A DNA stretch of 64,000 nt from Ypsolopha sequella (GCA_934047225.1 CAKOHE010000062.1:40001-104000), one strand, 5' to 3'. Shown: positions 53,101 to 63,020, counted from the stretch's first letter. Made by a program: numbers and translations. The notes: generated by a model from the sequence alone, not told the origin.

Positions 53101-53252
53101 AAGGCGGCTCCGTCACACATCCAGTGGGGGTCTTTTGGAACCCTGTAAGGCTCCGAAATTACCGCCAGAGCAATCGAACCCTCCGCAATGGTTTGCAGTA
53201 GCAGGTCCTGCGCACCACGGCAGTGGTTCAGATTGCACTGAAGGAAATTTAT
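50127..53252 (-). CDS. S1 ORF2: endonuclease-RT-CCHC
   Basis: About 1041 codons if read from the ORF1 overlap. The endonuclease starts INFLQCNLNHCRGAQDLLLQ, split by no stop, then ISEPYR, GDFNAHS, VDLSWAT and SDHRHI. RT motifs: KRLAARNTAPGPDGIP, SLDIVNAFNSLPW, GVPQGSVLGPLLWN, CYADDTLV. The C-terminus has LTGHGCFGEYLCRIG and a CCHC (CHHC...HTLEEC) and no RNase H. The first ATG (53120) lies inside the endonuclease, so initiation is upstream: the ORF1 stop TAA at 53251-53249 overlaps ORF2 in the -1 frame (sense GTCATAAATTTC). The frame is intact. Confidence 0.88.
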   Translation of the reverse strand: MNFLQCNLNHCRGAQDLLLQTIAEGSIALAVISEPYRVPKDPHWMCDGAALVAVYWRGKDGDPPCRILARGQGFVAVEWGQMVVVGCYVSPNISLADYEIFLDGLVVCIRGYLTRPMLVLGDFNAHSRVWGNPWDDAKGETILEWAASLDIRLLNQGAVPTCVRWQGESIVDLSWATSTAESMVSGWRVAEEMVTLSDHRHIFFEVAVRSLGPCLRSRSPPRRWSLRQMDRDKLKAAAAVAAWPETPGDEVDLNPEVEVAWFRESMSMVCDAAMPRAKPVEKRSMYWWSEEIAEMRAICLRCRRQYLRTRRRRLATAEERAVTYEEYRIATKHLQIAITEAKARSWAELLRDLDKDPWGRPYKMVMGKLRPWVPPLTETLEPNLVDTVVNTLFPRTQDDPVPLTPVELPIWSDDLEVSKPELTCAVKRLAARNTAPGPDGIPGRAWVLAMVELGDRLRRLFTSCLRIGQFPRTWKEARLVLLVKEGRDPDSPSGYRPICLLDEVGKLFERIIAHRLNSHLVRVGPDLSDSQFGFRQGRSTLDAILRVRHMSNRVVSQGGVVLAISLDIVNAFNSLPWSAIRRALIDHDVPSYLQRIIGAYLSDRTIKYTGRDGSVHSREVNCGVPQGSVLGPLLWNIAYDAVLCVGLPEGVTVVCYADDTLVLIEGDTFENTVRSAELGVACIVDKIHELGLRVAPQKTEAIWFHKLPRSQEPPSLSVCVGSTQVQIGRYMKYLGLILDSRWGFEEHFSRQVLRIQKVAGALHRLLPNLGGPREEVRRLYAMVVRSIALYGAPVWSARLGIRRCRTMFYSVQCKMAMRIARGYRTISFQAATLLARFPPLDILADMDERVFASSRGIDCGGENAPQEPLERVKQREHRAALETWHDRLHEPQSARQRVVGAILPNFWTWMMRGFGRVTYRMTQVLTGHGCFGEYLCRIGREETAQCHHCDGDLDSAQHTLEECPAWDSERQDLVSQVGQDLSPLALVNSMLTGESSWEAVTRFCESVMVRKEEAERERERVNPARRRRHRGGRGDHLHTAQ

Positions 53253-54407
53253 GACGGTGAATGTGTCGTGTCCATTTCCTCCGTTGGTGGCGGCTGGGTG
53301 CTAGGAGCCGCTTCTACTCTAGCCGCTGTTGGGCTAGAAGCAGAAGGAGCCTGCTTACTCCTTCTACTCTTTGGGGCACAAAGTTTTGATCCCAGCCTGT
53401 GGTTGGCTGGGCGGCCAAGATCCGAGCACAGTGGGCACTTCAATACCTTCGCGGTGCACTGTCTCGCCCGGTGGCCTGGCTCCCCGCAGGCGTAGCACCG
53501 TCCACTTCTGTCCTCTTTATTGGGACACTTGAGGCGAACGTGTCCCAACTCAAGGCAGCGGAAGCATTGTAGAGGCCTAGCCTCCAGTACCTCCACAGTT
53601 GCTGCCACCCATCCAACACGGAGATGCTTGGTTGCAGCCATCCTTTGGACCACTGTGGCTGGGCATCTCACCCACACCGTTCCGAGGGTCGAGGCCGTGC
53701 GGCGGATTTCTCCGACCTTCACGTCCGCCTCGAGACAGTTTCCGGCCTCAGCCACAGCAGCCGTAACCTCCTGTGGGGTAACGGCATCGTCCAGCCCTCT
53801 AACGCGCACTTCACCCATCTTTACCGGCCGGGACACGCGCACGTCCTTCTCGGATAGGACTTCCCGCATTCTGCAGGCTAGGATGTCAGCCTTTGAGGAG
53901 CACTCTGGGCCAGAGATCTCCAAAACCAGGCCTCCTGTGATGGCACGCTTTTGCTTGACCGTCTCAATACCGAGTTCAGTCAGCTTGATGCGATCCTTCG
54001 CTGCGGCCATAACCTCGGCGTAAGTGGCGGAGGACCCCTCCGGTACCGTCACAGTGATGGCGGCGGATGCTGGGGCTCGAGGCGGTCTCACCACTTTCTT
54101 GGCCAGCTTTTTTGGGGGTGCGTCCTGCTTTTTCGCAGTTCCAGTAGCACTCTTGCGAGTCACTGCCGCCCAGGACTCGCTCTCGACTCTAGGAGCCTGA
54201 TCTGGCTGCAGCGCTGGCAGGCTGGCGTTTGCTGGAGCTGGCTGACTGAGGGAAGCCACTGACGTACTAGGCTTCAGCGGTCGGCCACCCTTCTTCTTCG
54301 ACTGATTCGGAGTGCCTGCACCCACAGCAGCTCCTGTCACAGCCGATGCTGCACCTTTTAAAGGGGGCCTGAGCACCCTATCAGGGAACAACTCCGATCT
54401 AAAACGA
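53249..54407 (-). CDS. S1 ORF1 (gag-like), 5' truncated
   Basis: About 386 codons, open at the 5' end into telomeric repeats. The only near-start is TTG at 54391, so no true N-terminus is present. The region has a Pro/Ala/Lys-rich linker, TYAEVMAAAKDRI, a globular region with VRVRGLDDAVTPQEV, and three zinc knuckles: CFRCLELGHVRLKC, CYACGEPGHRARQC and a third CPLC...H...C. The downstream tail is SKQAPSAS...HSPS. ORF1 overlaps ORF2 by a few bases. Confidence 0.85.
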
Positions 54408-54439
54408 CTTAACTTAACCTAACCTAACCTAACCTAACC
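54408..54439 (+). repeat. Telomeric tract between S1 and F
   Basis: CCTAA repeats preceded by degenerate units (cttaacttaacc) at the S1 5' junction, ending in a C-run before F (cccagtcgcg). Confidence 0.9.
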
Positions 54440-54892
54440 CCCAGTCGCGTGCCGCTCTTCAACCTGAGCGCATCATTTTTTCCTTGGTCCGCACGCGGAA
54501 AATCACTAAAAATAGAAAAAGTGACCAAAATACAAAAAGAAAAGTGTCAGTGTGTGTAATTTTACAAGTGCTACCCAGTGAATGAAAAATTTTCTCTCGG
54601 GATCGTTGTTCTGGACTCTCTGGACTGAAAAGGGAAGTAAAATTCTGGTTTTTCTCAAATAACTCAATATTCAGATCGATGCCCCAGGGGTTTTTTGATC
54701 TCTTTAGGAGTGTCTAAGCAGCCCCTACAATCTGACATAAAGTTTTTGGAAATCGGCCCAGGACTTTGAAAACTGCGTGGAAAAAAACAAAAACCACGTG
54801 GTTTTCAACTTTCTTCCCAGAAGACACCTGAAGGATTTGAGGGTTCCACCAGAGGGACAAGGACTTCCGACAACTGAATCTGAAGAGCTGAA

Positions 54893-55965
54893 ATAGTTTT
54901 TTGGAAAATTTGGGCCACTTAGGCCCATTTTATCGTTTTTGGTAAAATCTTGCAAGTACTTCCACCCACTTTTTTCAAAATCTACAGCGGTGAGGTATAG
55001 TTTTTTTAAATTGAGAAGACTTGGCATTTTATAACAAAGAGTTTGGTGTACCTCTTGGATTTTTGTGACTTCTCTTCTTGAAGCTGCAAAGTTTTTTCCG
55101 AAACTGGAAACAGCGGAAAAACTGCAAAGAGAAGTTGGTTTCCGATCTCCGGCTGTGAATACATCTAAAATTAACTTGAACTGTTTTTATATAGTGGCTG
55201 TAATAACATATTAACTTATTTGATTGTTTTACTTTGTCTTTTGTAAAATTATTCTAATTATTTTAATTTTATTTTATTTTTTATTTTTACTTTTAGGCTT
55301 TTGCCATTGTTGTGAATATCCCCTTTTATGGCTATTGCCCCATACCATTTATATATATTTTTACATTCTAAAATCTACATTTAAATCTTGGACATCTTTT
55401 TGTCATAGTTAAATTATATTCTAATAGTTTTTTTTGGAAAATTTGGGCCACTTAGGCCCATTTTATCGTTTTTGGTAAAATCTTGCAAGTACCTCCGCCC
55501 ACTTTTTTCAAAATCTACAGCGGTGAGGTATAGTTTTTTTTTAAATTAAGAAGACCTGGCATTTTATAACGAAGAGTTTGTTGTACCTCTTGGATTTTTG
55601 TGACTTCTCTTCTTGAAGCTGCAAAGTTTTTTCCAAAACTGGAAACAGCGGAAAAACTGCAAAGAGAAGTTGGTTTCCGATCTCCGGCTGTGGATGCATC
55701 TAAAATTAACTTGAACTGTTTTTATATAGTGGCTATAATAATATATTAACTTATTTGATTGTTTTACTTTGTCTTTTGTAAAATTATTTTAATTATTTTA
55801 ATTTTATTTTATTTTATTTTTATTTTTACTTTTAGGCTATTGCCATTGTTGTGAATATCCCCTTTTATGGTTATTGCCCCACACCATTTATATATATTTT
55901 TACATTCTAAAATTTACATTTTAAATCTTGGACATCTTTTTTGTCATAGTTAAATTATATTAAAT
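54893..55965 (+). repeat. 534-bp tandem duplication in F leader
   Basis: Unit 1 starts about 54893 and unit 2 about 55427, both with GGAAAATTTGGGCCACTTAGG. The units differ by a few substitutions and short indels, so the duplication is not brand new. Each unit carries two GGCTWTTGCC-type motifs near its end. Confidence 0.85.
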
Positions 55966-56525
55966 TATATTTTAATTCTTATTATAAATAGCCATATTAC
56001 GCTTAGTTTGCCAATTATAACATTTTAAATTCTAATTGTATTATAGCTGTATGTGTTCATTCTGCTAGGTACTTCTTAGGTTTTTTCAGTGAGTACTTTT
56101 TTTTTGTCATAGTTAAATTATATTTTAATTCTTATTATAAATAGCCATATTACGCTTAGTTTGCCAATTATAACATTTTAAATTCTAACTGTATTATAGC
56201 TGTATGTGTTCATTCCGCTAGGTACTTCTTAGGTTTTTTCAGTGAGTACTTTTACATTTATTTTAATCTGTTGTTAATTTTACATTTACACCACTGACAT
56301 ATTTACGGCTTTTGCCCTTTTAATTGGCTTTTGCTATAAATTAATTGCGTTTTTATTTTTGAGTGTATATACAATTATAGTAACTTTAAACTTTTACGTA
56401 GTCATTGTATTTTCTGTCTCACAAATTTATAGTTAATTACTTTAATTTTAAAAGTGAATATTAATTCATAATTATTTTAATTCCTTCTGACTTTTGACAT
56501 TTTATACATTTTTAAGGCTTTTGCC
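55296..56525 (+). promoter_or_regulatory. Cluster of six GGC-N2-TTGCC motifs in F leader
   Basis: GGCTTTTGCC at 55296, 56307 and 56516; GGCTATTGCC at 55330 and 55835; GGTTATTGCC at 55869; plus a degenerate GGCTTTTGCT at 56326. They stand out as short GC-containing islands in strongly AT-rich sequence. The same motif occurs four times in C. The role is unknown. Confidence 0.55.
55944..56256 (+). repeat. ~153-bp tandem duplication in F leader
   Basis: The block with ATAGCCATATTACGCTTAGTTTG through CTAGGTACTTCTTAGG occurs twice with a shift of about 153 bp; for example TTATAGCTGT is at 56041 and 56194. The units are nearly identical. Confidence 0.83.
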
Positions 56526-56679
56526 ACATTCATATTATACACTGTGATTGTTTGTCTAATTTGAAATTGTCTGTGATATTGCATGTGATTTTGTGTTTAT
56601 AAGATAGTGATAGTGCTGCTGCCGCAGTAAGCTAGTTAAGCTTGTTAATACTATTGACCTTGCTGTGCCCATATCCAAG

Positions 56680-58716
56680 ATGTCTAATACTGGCAGGGCC
56701 TCCGGGTCAGCAGGCTCGACATCGACTGTCGGCTCAGGGGCCGCGGTCGGCCGCGCACGGGTGAATAAGCCCGGTAACTCCCTTCGAGAAAAACTTTTCA
56801 AATCGAAGACGAAGGATTCACCCGGCGCGGGGTCGACCGTGTCCCCGGTCCCCTCTGATGGGTCAGGGCTCAAGCGCGGACGTGTGTTGGACACAGACGT
56901 GGATACCGACTTGGGCCTTAACTCACCGGTGGGCTCCTGCGACGGACGTCCCAGTCTCCTCCCGCCCCTAGACCGTAAAACCCCGGGAGTAGCGATGGAC
57001 CTTGCAACCAAACAGGCCAATTCGCTGCTCCAAAGGGGCAAGGCGGCAATTGAGGCGGCTGGGAACATGAAGCGGGAGTGCAAAGCCGCTGCCCTCGACT
57101 CCCTCGAGCACCTCTATGAGACGGTGCTCTCTCTGTCGGACTCAAGAGCTCGACATATTAATGCCCTGGAGAAGGAGCGCTCTAGAAACGCCACTGAGCT
57201 TGTGCGAGTGGAGCGCGCCCATACCAGGGCATTGAGCGAGATACATACCTCGCATGCGGTCGAGCTCAGAGCAGCCAGGGCCGACATCTCCACCACCCTG
57301 GAAACATCCAAGGCCATAAGGTTGTGGCTTGGAGTGGAGATGGACGGCCCGTTAAAGGCCATTGGGTCCATCAGGGAGACCGTCCATCAGCTGGCGAATA
57401 CGGCGGCCCCACGGACACACCAGTCCGACTCAGGAGCCAAAAAGCCTGACCCAGCTCTACTCAAAGAGCTGGAGACCTTGTCGGGCAGGGTTTCCGCCGT
57501 ATCGAGTCAACTTGACTCGCTCCGGCGCCAGCTGGTGGAATCGGAGGAGAGGGCAAAAACCACTGCCTTGGTGTGCGGGTCCCCCCTAAAATCAGACGTT
57601 TTAGACCCCAGGCTGGAGGCAATTGGCGAGAACCTGGAAAAGGTGAGAGCAGCGGTCGAATGCTTACAGCAGAGACCGCTGTGCCAGGTTCAGCCGGAGG
57701 CGGGGGTCAGCGACGCAGGCATGAGGGACATAATTAAACCCGTGCTGGGTAACCTCGACAGGGTAGGCAGTGACGTGAGGGCCATAGGGAAGGCGGTGGA
57801 GGAGAAGAGGTCCGAACCGCCGAACCTCAACATCGAAATGGCCCTCTCCGACGTCAAAGACGCCGTCACTAGCCTCAAGAATGAGGTGCTCAGCCGGGAG
57901 CCCTGTGCTGTTGCGCCGCTGACCTACGCCCAGGCACTCAAAAAGCCGGGGCAAGACGGACCGGCGCACTCAATAATCGTCTCATCGACTGACTCGACCC
58001 TCTCCGGGGAAGAGGTCGTGAGACGACTTGAGAGTGTGCTGGACGTCAGAACTTCTGGCATTAGGGTGGACCGCTGCAGGAAAGCAGCCAACAGGAGGGT
58101 AGTGCTCAGCTGCAGCTCCAAAGATGAGATCAAAAAGATCTCATCCAGTCTGGAGAAGGGTGGACACGGACTCGTGGCGAAAGAGGCTACAAATCGTTTG
58201 CCGTTAGCCTGCATCCGCAACGTCTTGTCGGACCGCAAGGACAATGACGTGATAGATTCCCTCCTTACTCAGAACAAACATCTTCTGAGAGGAGTGGATC
58301 TATCTGCGGAGTGCCCTCGTGTGCTATATCGTCGCAAAGCGAGAAACCCGCACGAGTGCCACGTTATTATGGAGCTAAGTCCAACCCTTTGGCGTCGATT
58401 CACGGAGGCAGGTACAGTCCACATAGGACTTCAGAGACGGTCCATTGAGGACCACTCACCACTGGTGCAGTGCACGGGATGCCTTGGCTACGGCCACTCC
58501 AAGCGCTTATGCAAGGAGAAAGGCATCACGTGCAGTCACTGTGGTGAGTCTCACACCTATGTGGACTGTCCGCACAAGGCGTTGTCACCTGTCTGCGTGA
58601 ACTGCCAAAGGGCTAAGCTCCAAGCTTCTGATCTGGCACACAATGCCTTCAGTGGCGAATGCCAGGTCAGAAGAAAGTGGGACTCGTTAGCAAGGTCTCG
58701 TGTGGCGTATTGCTGA
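56680..58716 (+). CDS. Element F ORF1 (gag-like), intact
   Basis: 678 residues from the ATG at 56680, chosen over the upstream in-frame GTG because C starts at a matching ATG. Layout: Ser/Gly-rich N-terminus, GRPSLLPPLDRKTPG (shared with C), coiled-coil segment (HLYETVLSLSDSRARH, ELVRVERAHTRAL), linker, HSIIVSSTDSTLSG region, RCRKAANRRVVLSC and zinc knuckles CTGCLGYGHSKRLC, CSHCGESHTYVDC and a third. The TGA stop lies in TATTGCTGAGGGC, overlapping ORF2 in +1. Confidence 0.9.
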   Translation: MSNTGRASGSAGSTSTVGSGAAVGRARVNKPGNSLREKLFKSKTKDSPGAGSTVSPVPSDGSGLKRGRVLDTDVDTDLGLNSPVGSCDGRPSLLPPLDRKTPGVAMDLATKQANSLLQRGKAAIEAAGNMKRECKAAALDSLEHLYETVLSLSDSRARHINALEKERSRNATELVRVERAHTRALSEIHTSHAVELRAARADISTTLETSKAIRLWLGVEMDGPLKAIGSIRETVHQLANTAAPRTHQSDSGAKKPDPALLKELETLSGRVSAVSSQLDSLRRQLVESEERAKTTALVCGSPLKSDVLDPRLEAIGENLEKVRAAVECLQQRPLCQVQPEAGVSDAGMRDIIKPVLGNLDRVGSDVRAIGKAVEEKRSEPPNLNIEMALSDVKDAVTSLKNEVLSREPCAVAPLTYAQALKKPGQDGPAHSIIVSSTDSTLSGEEVVRRLESVLDVRTSGIRVDRCRKAANRRVVLSCSSKDEIKKISSSLEKGGHGLVAKEATNRLPLACIRNVLSDRKDNDVIDSLLTQNKHLLRGVDLSAECPRVLYRRKARNPHECHVIMELSPTLWRRFTEAGTVHIGLQRRSIEDHSPLVQCTGCLGYGHSKRLCKEKGITCSHCGESHTYVDCPHKALSPVCVNCQRAKLQASDLAHNAFSGECQVRRKWDSLARSRVAYC

Positions 58717-61700
58717 GGGCACCGCAGTGGACGGCAATGTTGTCTTCCCTCTGGGTAAGACCAAGGACAGCAAACTTCGTTTCATCCAAGCCAATCTGCA
58801 GCGGGCCAAGCTGGCGACACAGGAGCTCTTGTGCACTGCTCATTCAAACCGGGTATCTGTCGCCTTAGTTCAGGAGCCTTACGTTGGCTCCAAGGGCGAA
58901 CTAAAACAGTACCCGGGCACAAGAGTGATCCAAATGTCGTCAGCTCGCCGCAAACCAGTTAAGGCCGCGGTGGTGGTTTTCGGTGGGGAGTTGGAGGTCA
59001 TTCATGATCCTCAGCTTGTCACCGAGAACATCGCTGCGGTACTACTGAAGGCAGGCTCGCTGAGATTGGCTGTGCTGTCCATTTACCTAGAGGGGGACGA
59101 AGATTTGGAGCCGTATCTCCACAGAGTCCGTGCCATATGCTCAAAACTGCAGACTGAGAATGTCATCCTAGCTGGGGATGTCAACGCGTGGAGCCCATGG
59201 TGGGGAAGTGATTCCGAAGACCACCGGGGCTCAGCCTTCAGATCCTTCCTGGAGGAAATGGATCTCCAGATCCTGAATACAGGCAGCACCCCCACTTTCG
59301 AGGTGTTCAGAGGGGGCCGTATGTGCACTAGTCGAGTGGACGTGACGGCATGCGGCCTCCAGATCTTGGACAGGATGGGCGGATGGAAGGTGGACCGAGA
59401 GCTGATCACATCGGACCATAACGCAATTACCTACCACGTGTGCCTGGAGAAGGAACTAGAATTCCTGAAACCCCAGAGCACACGTGTGTACAACACACCA
59501 AAGTCCGATTGGTCGGCTTTCGGTCGTTCCGTTCGCTCAGGCTTGGAGGAGAACAATCTGAATGCCTCGAACGTAGGGGCTGTCACTACGCCTGAGGATC
59601 TGGAGACCATCCTAGACTCCTACCTTTCGGTTGTCTCCACAGCATGTGAAGACGCTATACCAAAGGTGGGGGTCCAAAAAGGAAGGAAACCTCTGCCGTG
59701 GTGGACACCCGCTCTGGGGCTTCTCAAAAGAGAAGCTAAAACCAAGAGGCGGCGTATCAGGAACGCTGCGGCAGTGAGAAGGCAACACGTGGTTGACCAA
59801 TACCTAGAAGCGAATCAGCGATATAAAGCGGCTGTGCAGGAAGCACAGACTGCTAGCTGGAAGCAGTTTTGCTCAAAGCAGGATAGAGAAAGCCTATGGG
59901 ACGGGGTTTACAGGGTCATCAGGAGAACAGTAAAAAGACAGGAGGACCAGCTGCTGGTGGACTCGACAGGGAACACCCTTGGTCCTGAAGAGTCCGCCAA
60001 GCTTCTGGCTCTTACGTTCTTCCCTGATGACGCTGTGGACAACGAAACCCCTACTCAACGGCAAATACGCGAGAGCTCGGAGGTGCCAGTCCACCAACTC
60101 CTGGATCAACTCGGACCCGACGATCCACCTTTCACAGCCTCGGAGCTTGACTTGGTATTGAGAAACCTCAATCCAAGAAAGGCTCCGGGGCCTGATGGGT
60201 GGACTGCGGACATATGTGAGCGAGCAATCCGTGTTGCGCCGGAAGTGTTCCTTGAAATTGCCAACAAATGCTTGGCAATTGGACACTTTCCGGCGCGGTG
60301 GAAGCTTGCTCACGTATGTATCATCCGTAAATCCGGGAGGGAGGACTACACCATTCCGAAGGCGCACAGGCCGATAGGACTTCTCCCTGTTATGGGCAAA
60401 ATTGTGGAAAAGCTTCTGGTATCCCGTCTGGGATGGCATCTGCTGCCCTCTTTGAGCACCAAGCAGTACGGTTTTATGCCACAGAAAAGCACCGAGGACT
60501 CCCTGTATGACCTTGTGGGACATGTCCGCTCTGAAATCAAGAGCAAAAAGATCGTTGTCATGATCTCACTGGACATAGAGGGAGCCTTCGACAATGCTTG
60601 GTGGCCGGCTTTGAAGACCCAGCTCCTCGCTCACAGCTGCCCTGCTAATATTTATGGACTTGTGGCCTCCTATTTGGATAACCGCAAAGTCAAGGTGCAT
60701 TTTGCAAGGGAGTGTTGGGAAAAGGGAACCAACAAGGGGTGTATCCAAGGCTCAATAGCTGGACCCACTTGTTGGAACCTAATTCTCAACACCCTGCTCG
60801 AAAAACTGGAGCAGGAAGGAGTGCATTGCCAGGCCTTTGCGGATGACGTGGTTCTGGTGATCTCCGGTTCAACGACACCCCCCCTTCAGGCGAGAGCTAA
60901 TGCGGCCCTCCAGACTGTGCTGGAGTGGGGACTCAAAAACAAGCTGAAATTCGCACCACATAAAACCTTTGCGATGGTGCTGACGCGAAAGCTGAAGTTT
61001 GAGTCCCCAGTCATCAGCATGGATGGACAGGTCCTGCCGCTGGTGCAGGAAATCCGCCTGTTGGGTGTTATCATTGATAGCAAACTCACCTTTAACGCAC
61101 ATGTTTCGGCTGTTTGTAGAAAAGTCACTGACATCTACAAGCAGCTGGCGTGTGCAGCCAGGGTGAGTTGGGGTTTAAACCGTGAAGTCATCAGAACCAT
61201 TTACGTCTCGGTGATAGAGCCCATCGTGCTGTACGCTGCGAGTGTGTGGGCTCCGGCTGCGGAGAAACTAATGATTAAAAATCAATTGGAGTCTCTGCAG
61301 CGGGGGTTTGCACAAAAGCTGTGTAAGGCGTACCGCACGGTGTCTCTATCATCGGCTTTGGTACTGGCCGATGTACTCCCCCTTGACCTCCGAGTTCAGG
61401 AGGCTGCAAGTCTGTACAGGGCAAAGCGAGGAGAAAGAATCAATCAGATTCCAGCCGACAGATTGATTGAATTGCGTGTTCCTTTCCGTCGGTTCCCACA
61501 TCCAGCGTCCAGACAGCCGCTGGACTTCGAGTGCGTGGATGACCTGAGTCCGGAAACCATAGAGGCTCACCAAATCGCCGGCCCCTGTATCTTTACTGAT
61601 GGCAGTAAGATACAGGGGAAGGTGGGTGCAGCCTTGACTTGGTGGTCGGACGGTAGGGAGTCTAGGCATTCGAAGTTCCGTCTGGAGCCCTACTGCACGG

Positions 61701-62446
61701 TCTTTCAATCGGAGATGTACGCTCTGTTCAGGGCCGTGGAGCAGGTCCTTAACAGCGGGGATCCACTCGTCAACATCTTGAGTGACTCTAGATCCTCGCT
61801 GGACCTGCTCAAAAGCCGGGCACTTGTGCACCCTTTGGCACACGGCATTGAGCGGTGCGTGCGTCAAATCCGTGAGGAGGGCCGTGACGTGAGGTTCTTC
61901 TGGTTGAGGGCGCATGTTGGGACTGTCGGAAATGAGCGCGCAGACGAACTTGCTAAAGACGCTGCCCTCCGCAAGAAAACGGCGGCCGACTACGACGCTG
62001 TCCCTCTCTCCTACCTGAGAAGGACCATACGCGAGGGGACCGTCCTTCGGTGGCAAGGGCGATACGAGTCCTCCAGCACGGGGGAGGTGACGAAGACCTT
62101 CCTTCCGGACGTAGCAACAGCGCATACGATCCTGAGGAAGGTCAAACTCAATCCCTCCCACGTGCAAGCCCTTACAGGGCATGGGGGCCTCGCATCGTAC
62201 CTTCATCGCTTTAAGCTGAAGGATAGTCCAGCCTGCGTATGCGATCCTGACCAGGAGGAGACGATTTGGCACGTCGTGTTCGACTGTCCGAGGTTCGGAC
62301 TGTGGAGGGCAAATTTGGAGGTTGAGATCGATTTCGCCTTCAACAAAGCCAACCTGCCAGTAATTTTACAGGACAAGACCGACAGAGTTGCAATGCTAAA
62401 ATTTTTGGAGAGAGTAGTAAGGTGTGCGGCTATAAGAAATAGATAA
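58700..62446 (+). CDS. Element F ORF2: EN-RT-RNaseH-CCHC, intact
   Basis: About 1240 residues, open from the ORF1 stop, with no ATG before the endonuclease. EN: IQANLQRAK, VQEPYVG, GDVNAWSPWWGS, SDHNAI. RT: DIEGAFDNAWW, GCIQGSIAGP, AFADDVVL (near residue 714). RNase H: FTDGSKIQGK (about 965), FQSEM, LSDSRSS, GNERADELA. CCHC: CVCD...HVVFDC. It ends about 45 residues later at TAG 62446, with no helicase. All catalytic residues I can identify are present. Confidence 0.92.
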   Translation: MWRIAEGTAVDGNVVFPLGKTKDSKLRFIQANLQRAKLATQELLCTAHSNRVSVALVQEPYVGSKGELKQYPGTRVIQMSSARRKPVKAAVVVFGGELEVIHDPQLVTENIAAVLLKAGSLRLAVLSIYLEGDEDLEPYLHRVRAICSKLQTENVILAGDVNAWSPWWGSDSEDHRGSAFRSFLEEMDLQILNTGSTPTFEVFRGGRMCTSRVDVTACGLQILDRMGGWKVDRELITSDHNAITYHVCLEKELEFLKPQSTRVYNTPKSDWSAFGRSVRSGLEENNLNASNVGAVTTPEDLETILDSYLSVVSTACEDAIPKVGVQKGRKPLPWWTPALGLLKREAKTKRRRIRNAAAVRRQHVVDQYLEANQRYKAAVQEAQTASWKQFCSKQDRESLWDGVYRVIRRTVKRQEDQLLVDSTGNTLGPEESAKLLALTFFPDDAVDNETPTQRQIRESSEVPVHQLLDQLGPDDPPFTASELDLVLRNLNPRKAPGPDGWTADICERAIRVAPEVFLEIANKCLAIGHFPARWKLAHVCIIRKSGREDYTIPKAHRPIGLLPVMGKIVEKLLVSRLGWHLLPSLSTKQYGFMPQKSTEDSLYDLVGHVRSEIKSKKIVVMISLDIEGAFDNAWWPALKTQLLAHSCPANIYGLVASYLDNRKVKVHFARECWEKGTNKGCIQGSIAGPTCWNLILNTLLEKLEQEGVHCQAFADDVVLVISGSTTPPLQARANAALQTVLEWGLKNKLKFAPHKTFAMVLTRKLKFESPVISMDGQVLPLVQEIRLLGVIIDSKLTFNAHVSAVCRKVTDIYKQLACAARVSWGLNREVIRTIYVSVIEPIVLYAASVWAPAAEKLMIKNQLESLQRGFAQKLCKAYRTVSLSSALVLADVLPLDLRVQEAASLYRAKRGERINQIPADRLIELRVPFRRFPHPASRQPLDFECVDDLSPETIEAHQIAGPCIFTDGSKIQGKVGAALTWWSDGRESRHSKFRLEPYCTVFQSEMYALFRAVEQVLNSGDPLVNILSDSRSSLDLLKSRALVHPLAHGIERCVRQIREEGRDVRFFWLRAHVGTVGNERADELAKDAALRKKTAADYDAVPLSYLRRTIREGTVLRWQGRYESSSTGEVTKTFLPDVATAHTILRKVKLNPSHVQALTGHGGLASYLHRFKLKDSPACVCDPDQEETIWHVVFDCPRFGLWRANLEVEIDFAFNKANLPVILQDKTDRVAMLKFLERVVRCAAIRNR

Positions 62447-63020
62447 ATGTGTTTAACCTTAAATTATGTAATTTTTATGTTTTATTTTTATTATTCAAAT
62501 TGTTAACTTTAATTATTATTAATTTATTTCAAATGTGATATTTAATGTACCAATTTAATAATTCATTGTATAAGTAATTAATTGATTTGATTTAAATTGT
62601 ATAAAATTTTTATTTTTTGATTGATTTGATTTGTACAAATGTAATAAAGGGCGGGATCCTCCAACAGTAGATTAAGAGAAATGTACTTAGATAATAAGAA
62701 AAAAAAAAAAAAAAAAAAAGAAAACAAAAAAAAAAAAAGGAAACAAAACTAAAAACATAAGAAAAAAAAAAAATGCATGATAAAAAAAAAAAAAAAAGAG
62801 AACAAAGAAGAACAAGCCTATGCATGAGAGTAAACTTTTTATCCCTGGTCTTAATATTAACTTTAAAATATAAGTAGCTTTTTTATGACGGAGGATCCCC
62901 TTTTCCCTTTCCCCCTCTTATCCCTGTATAAATTCAGGGGTCACGTTTAAATAAATGTAGTGAATAAAGTCACGAAAATTAATATTCGTGGTCTTGCGTG
63001 ACCTCATCATTGATGGGGTT

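Larger units (their letters stand above)
49731..54407 (-). mobile_element. Element S1: SART-type R1-clade non-LTR retrotransposon, 5' truncated
   Basis: On the minus strand: partial ORF1, ORF2 without RNase H, a GC-rich structured 3' UTR and poly(A) (T-run 49731-49754) followed on its sense strand by GGTTAGG. This is the opposite insertion polarity from A-F, as known for SART against TRAS elements in Bombyx telomeres. ORF1 runs open into the telomeric repeats without an ATG, so the 5' end is truncated. Confidence 0.87.
54440..56679 (+). promoter_or_regulatory. Element F 5' UTR, probable internal promoter and leader
   Basis: This 2.24-kb leader includes GATCGATGCCCCA (54674-54686) and CCACGTGG (54794-54801), both shared with C, and six GGCTWTTGCC-type motifs. 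It has been enlarged by two tandem duplications. No ORF has support: the 100-codon frame at 54725-55027 is minus-strand and shared only because the DNA is shared. The ORF1 ATG at 56680 follows an in-frame GTG at 56665. Confidence 0.6.
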
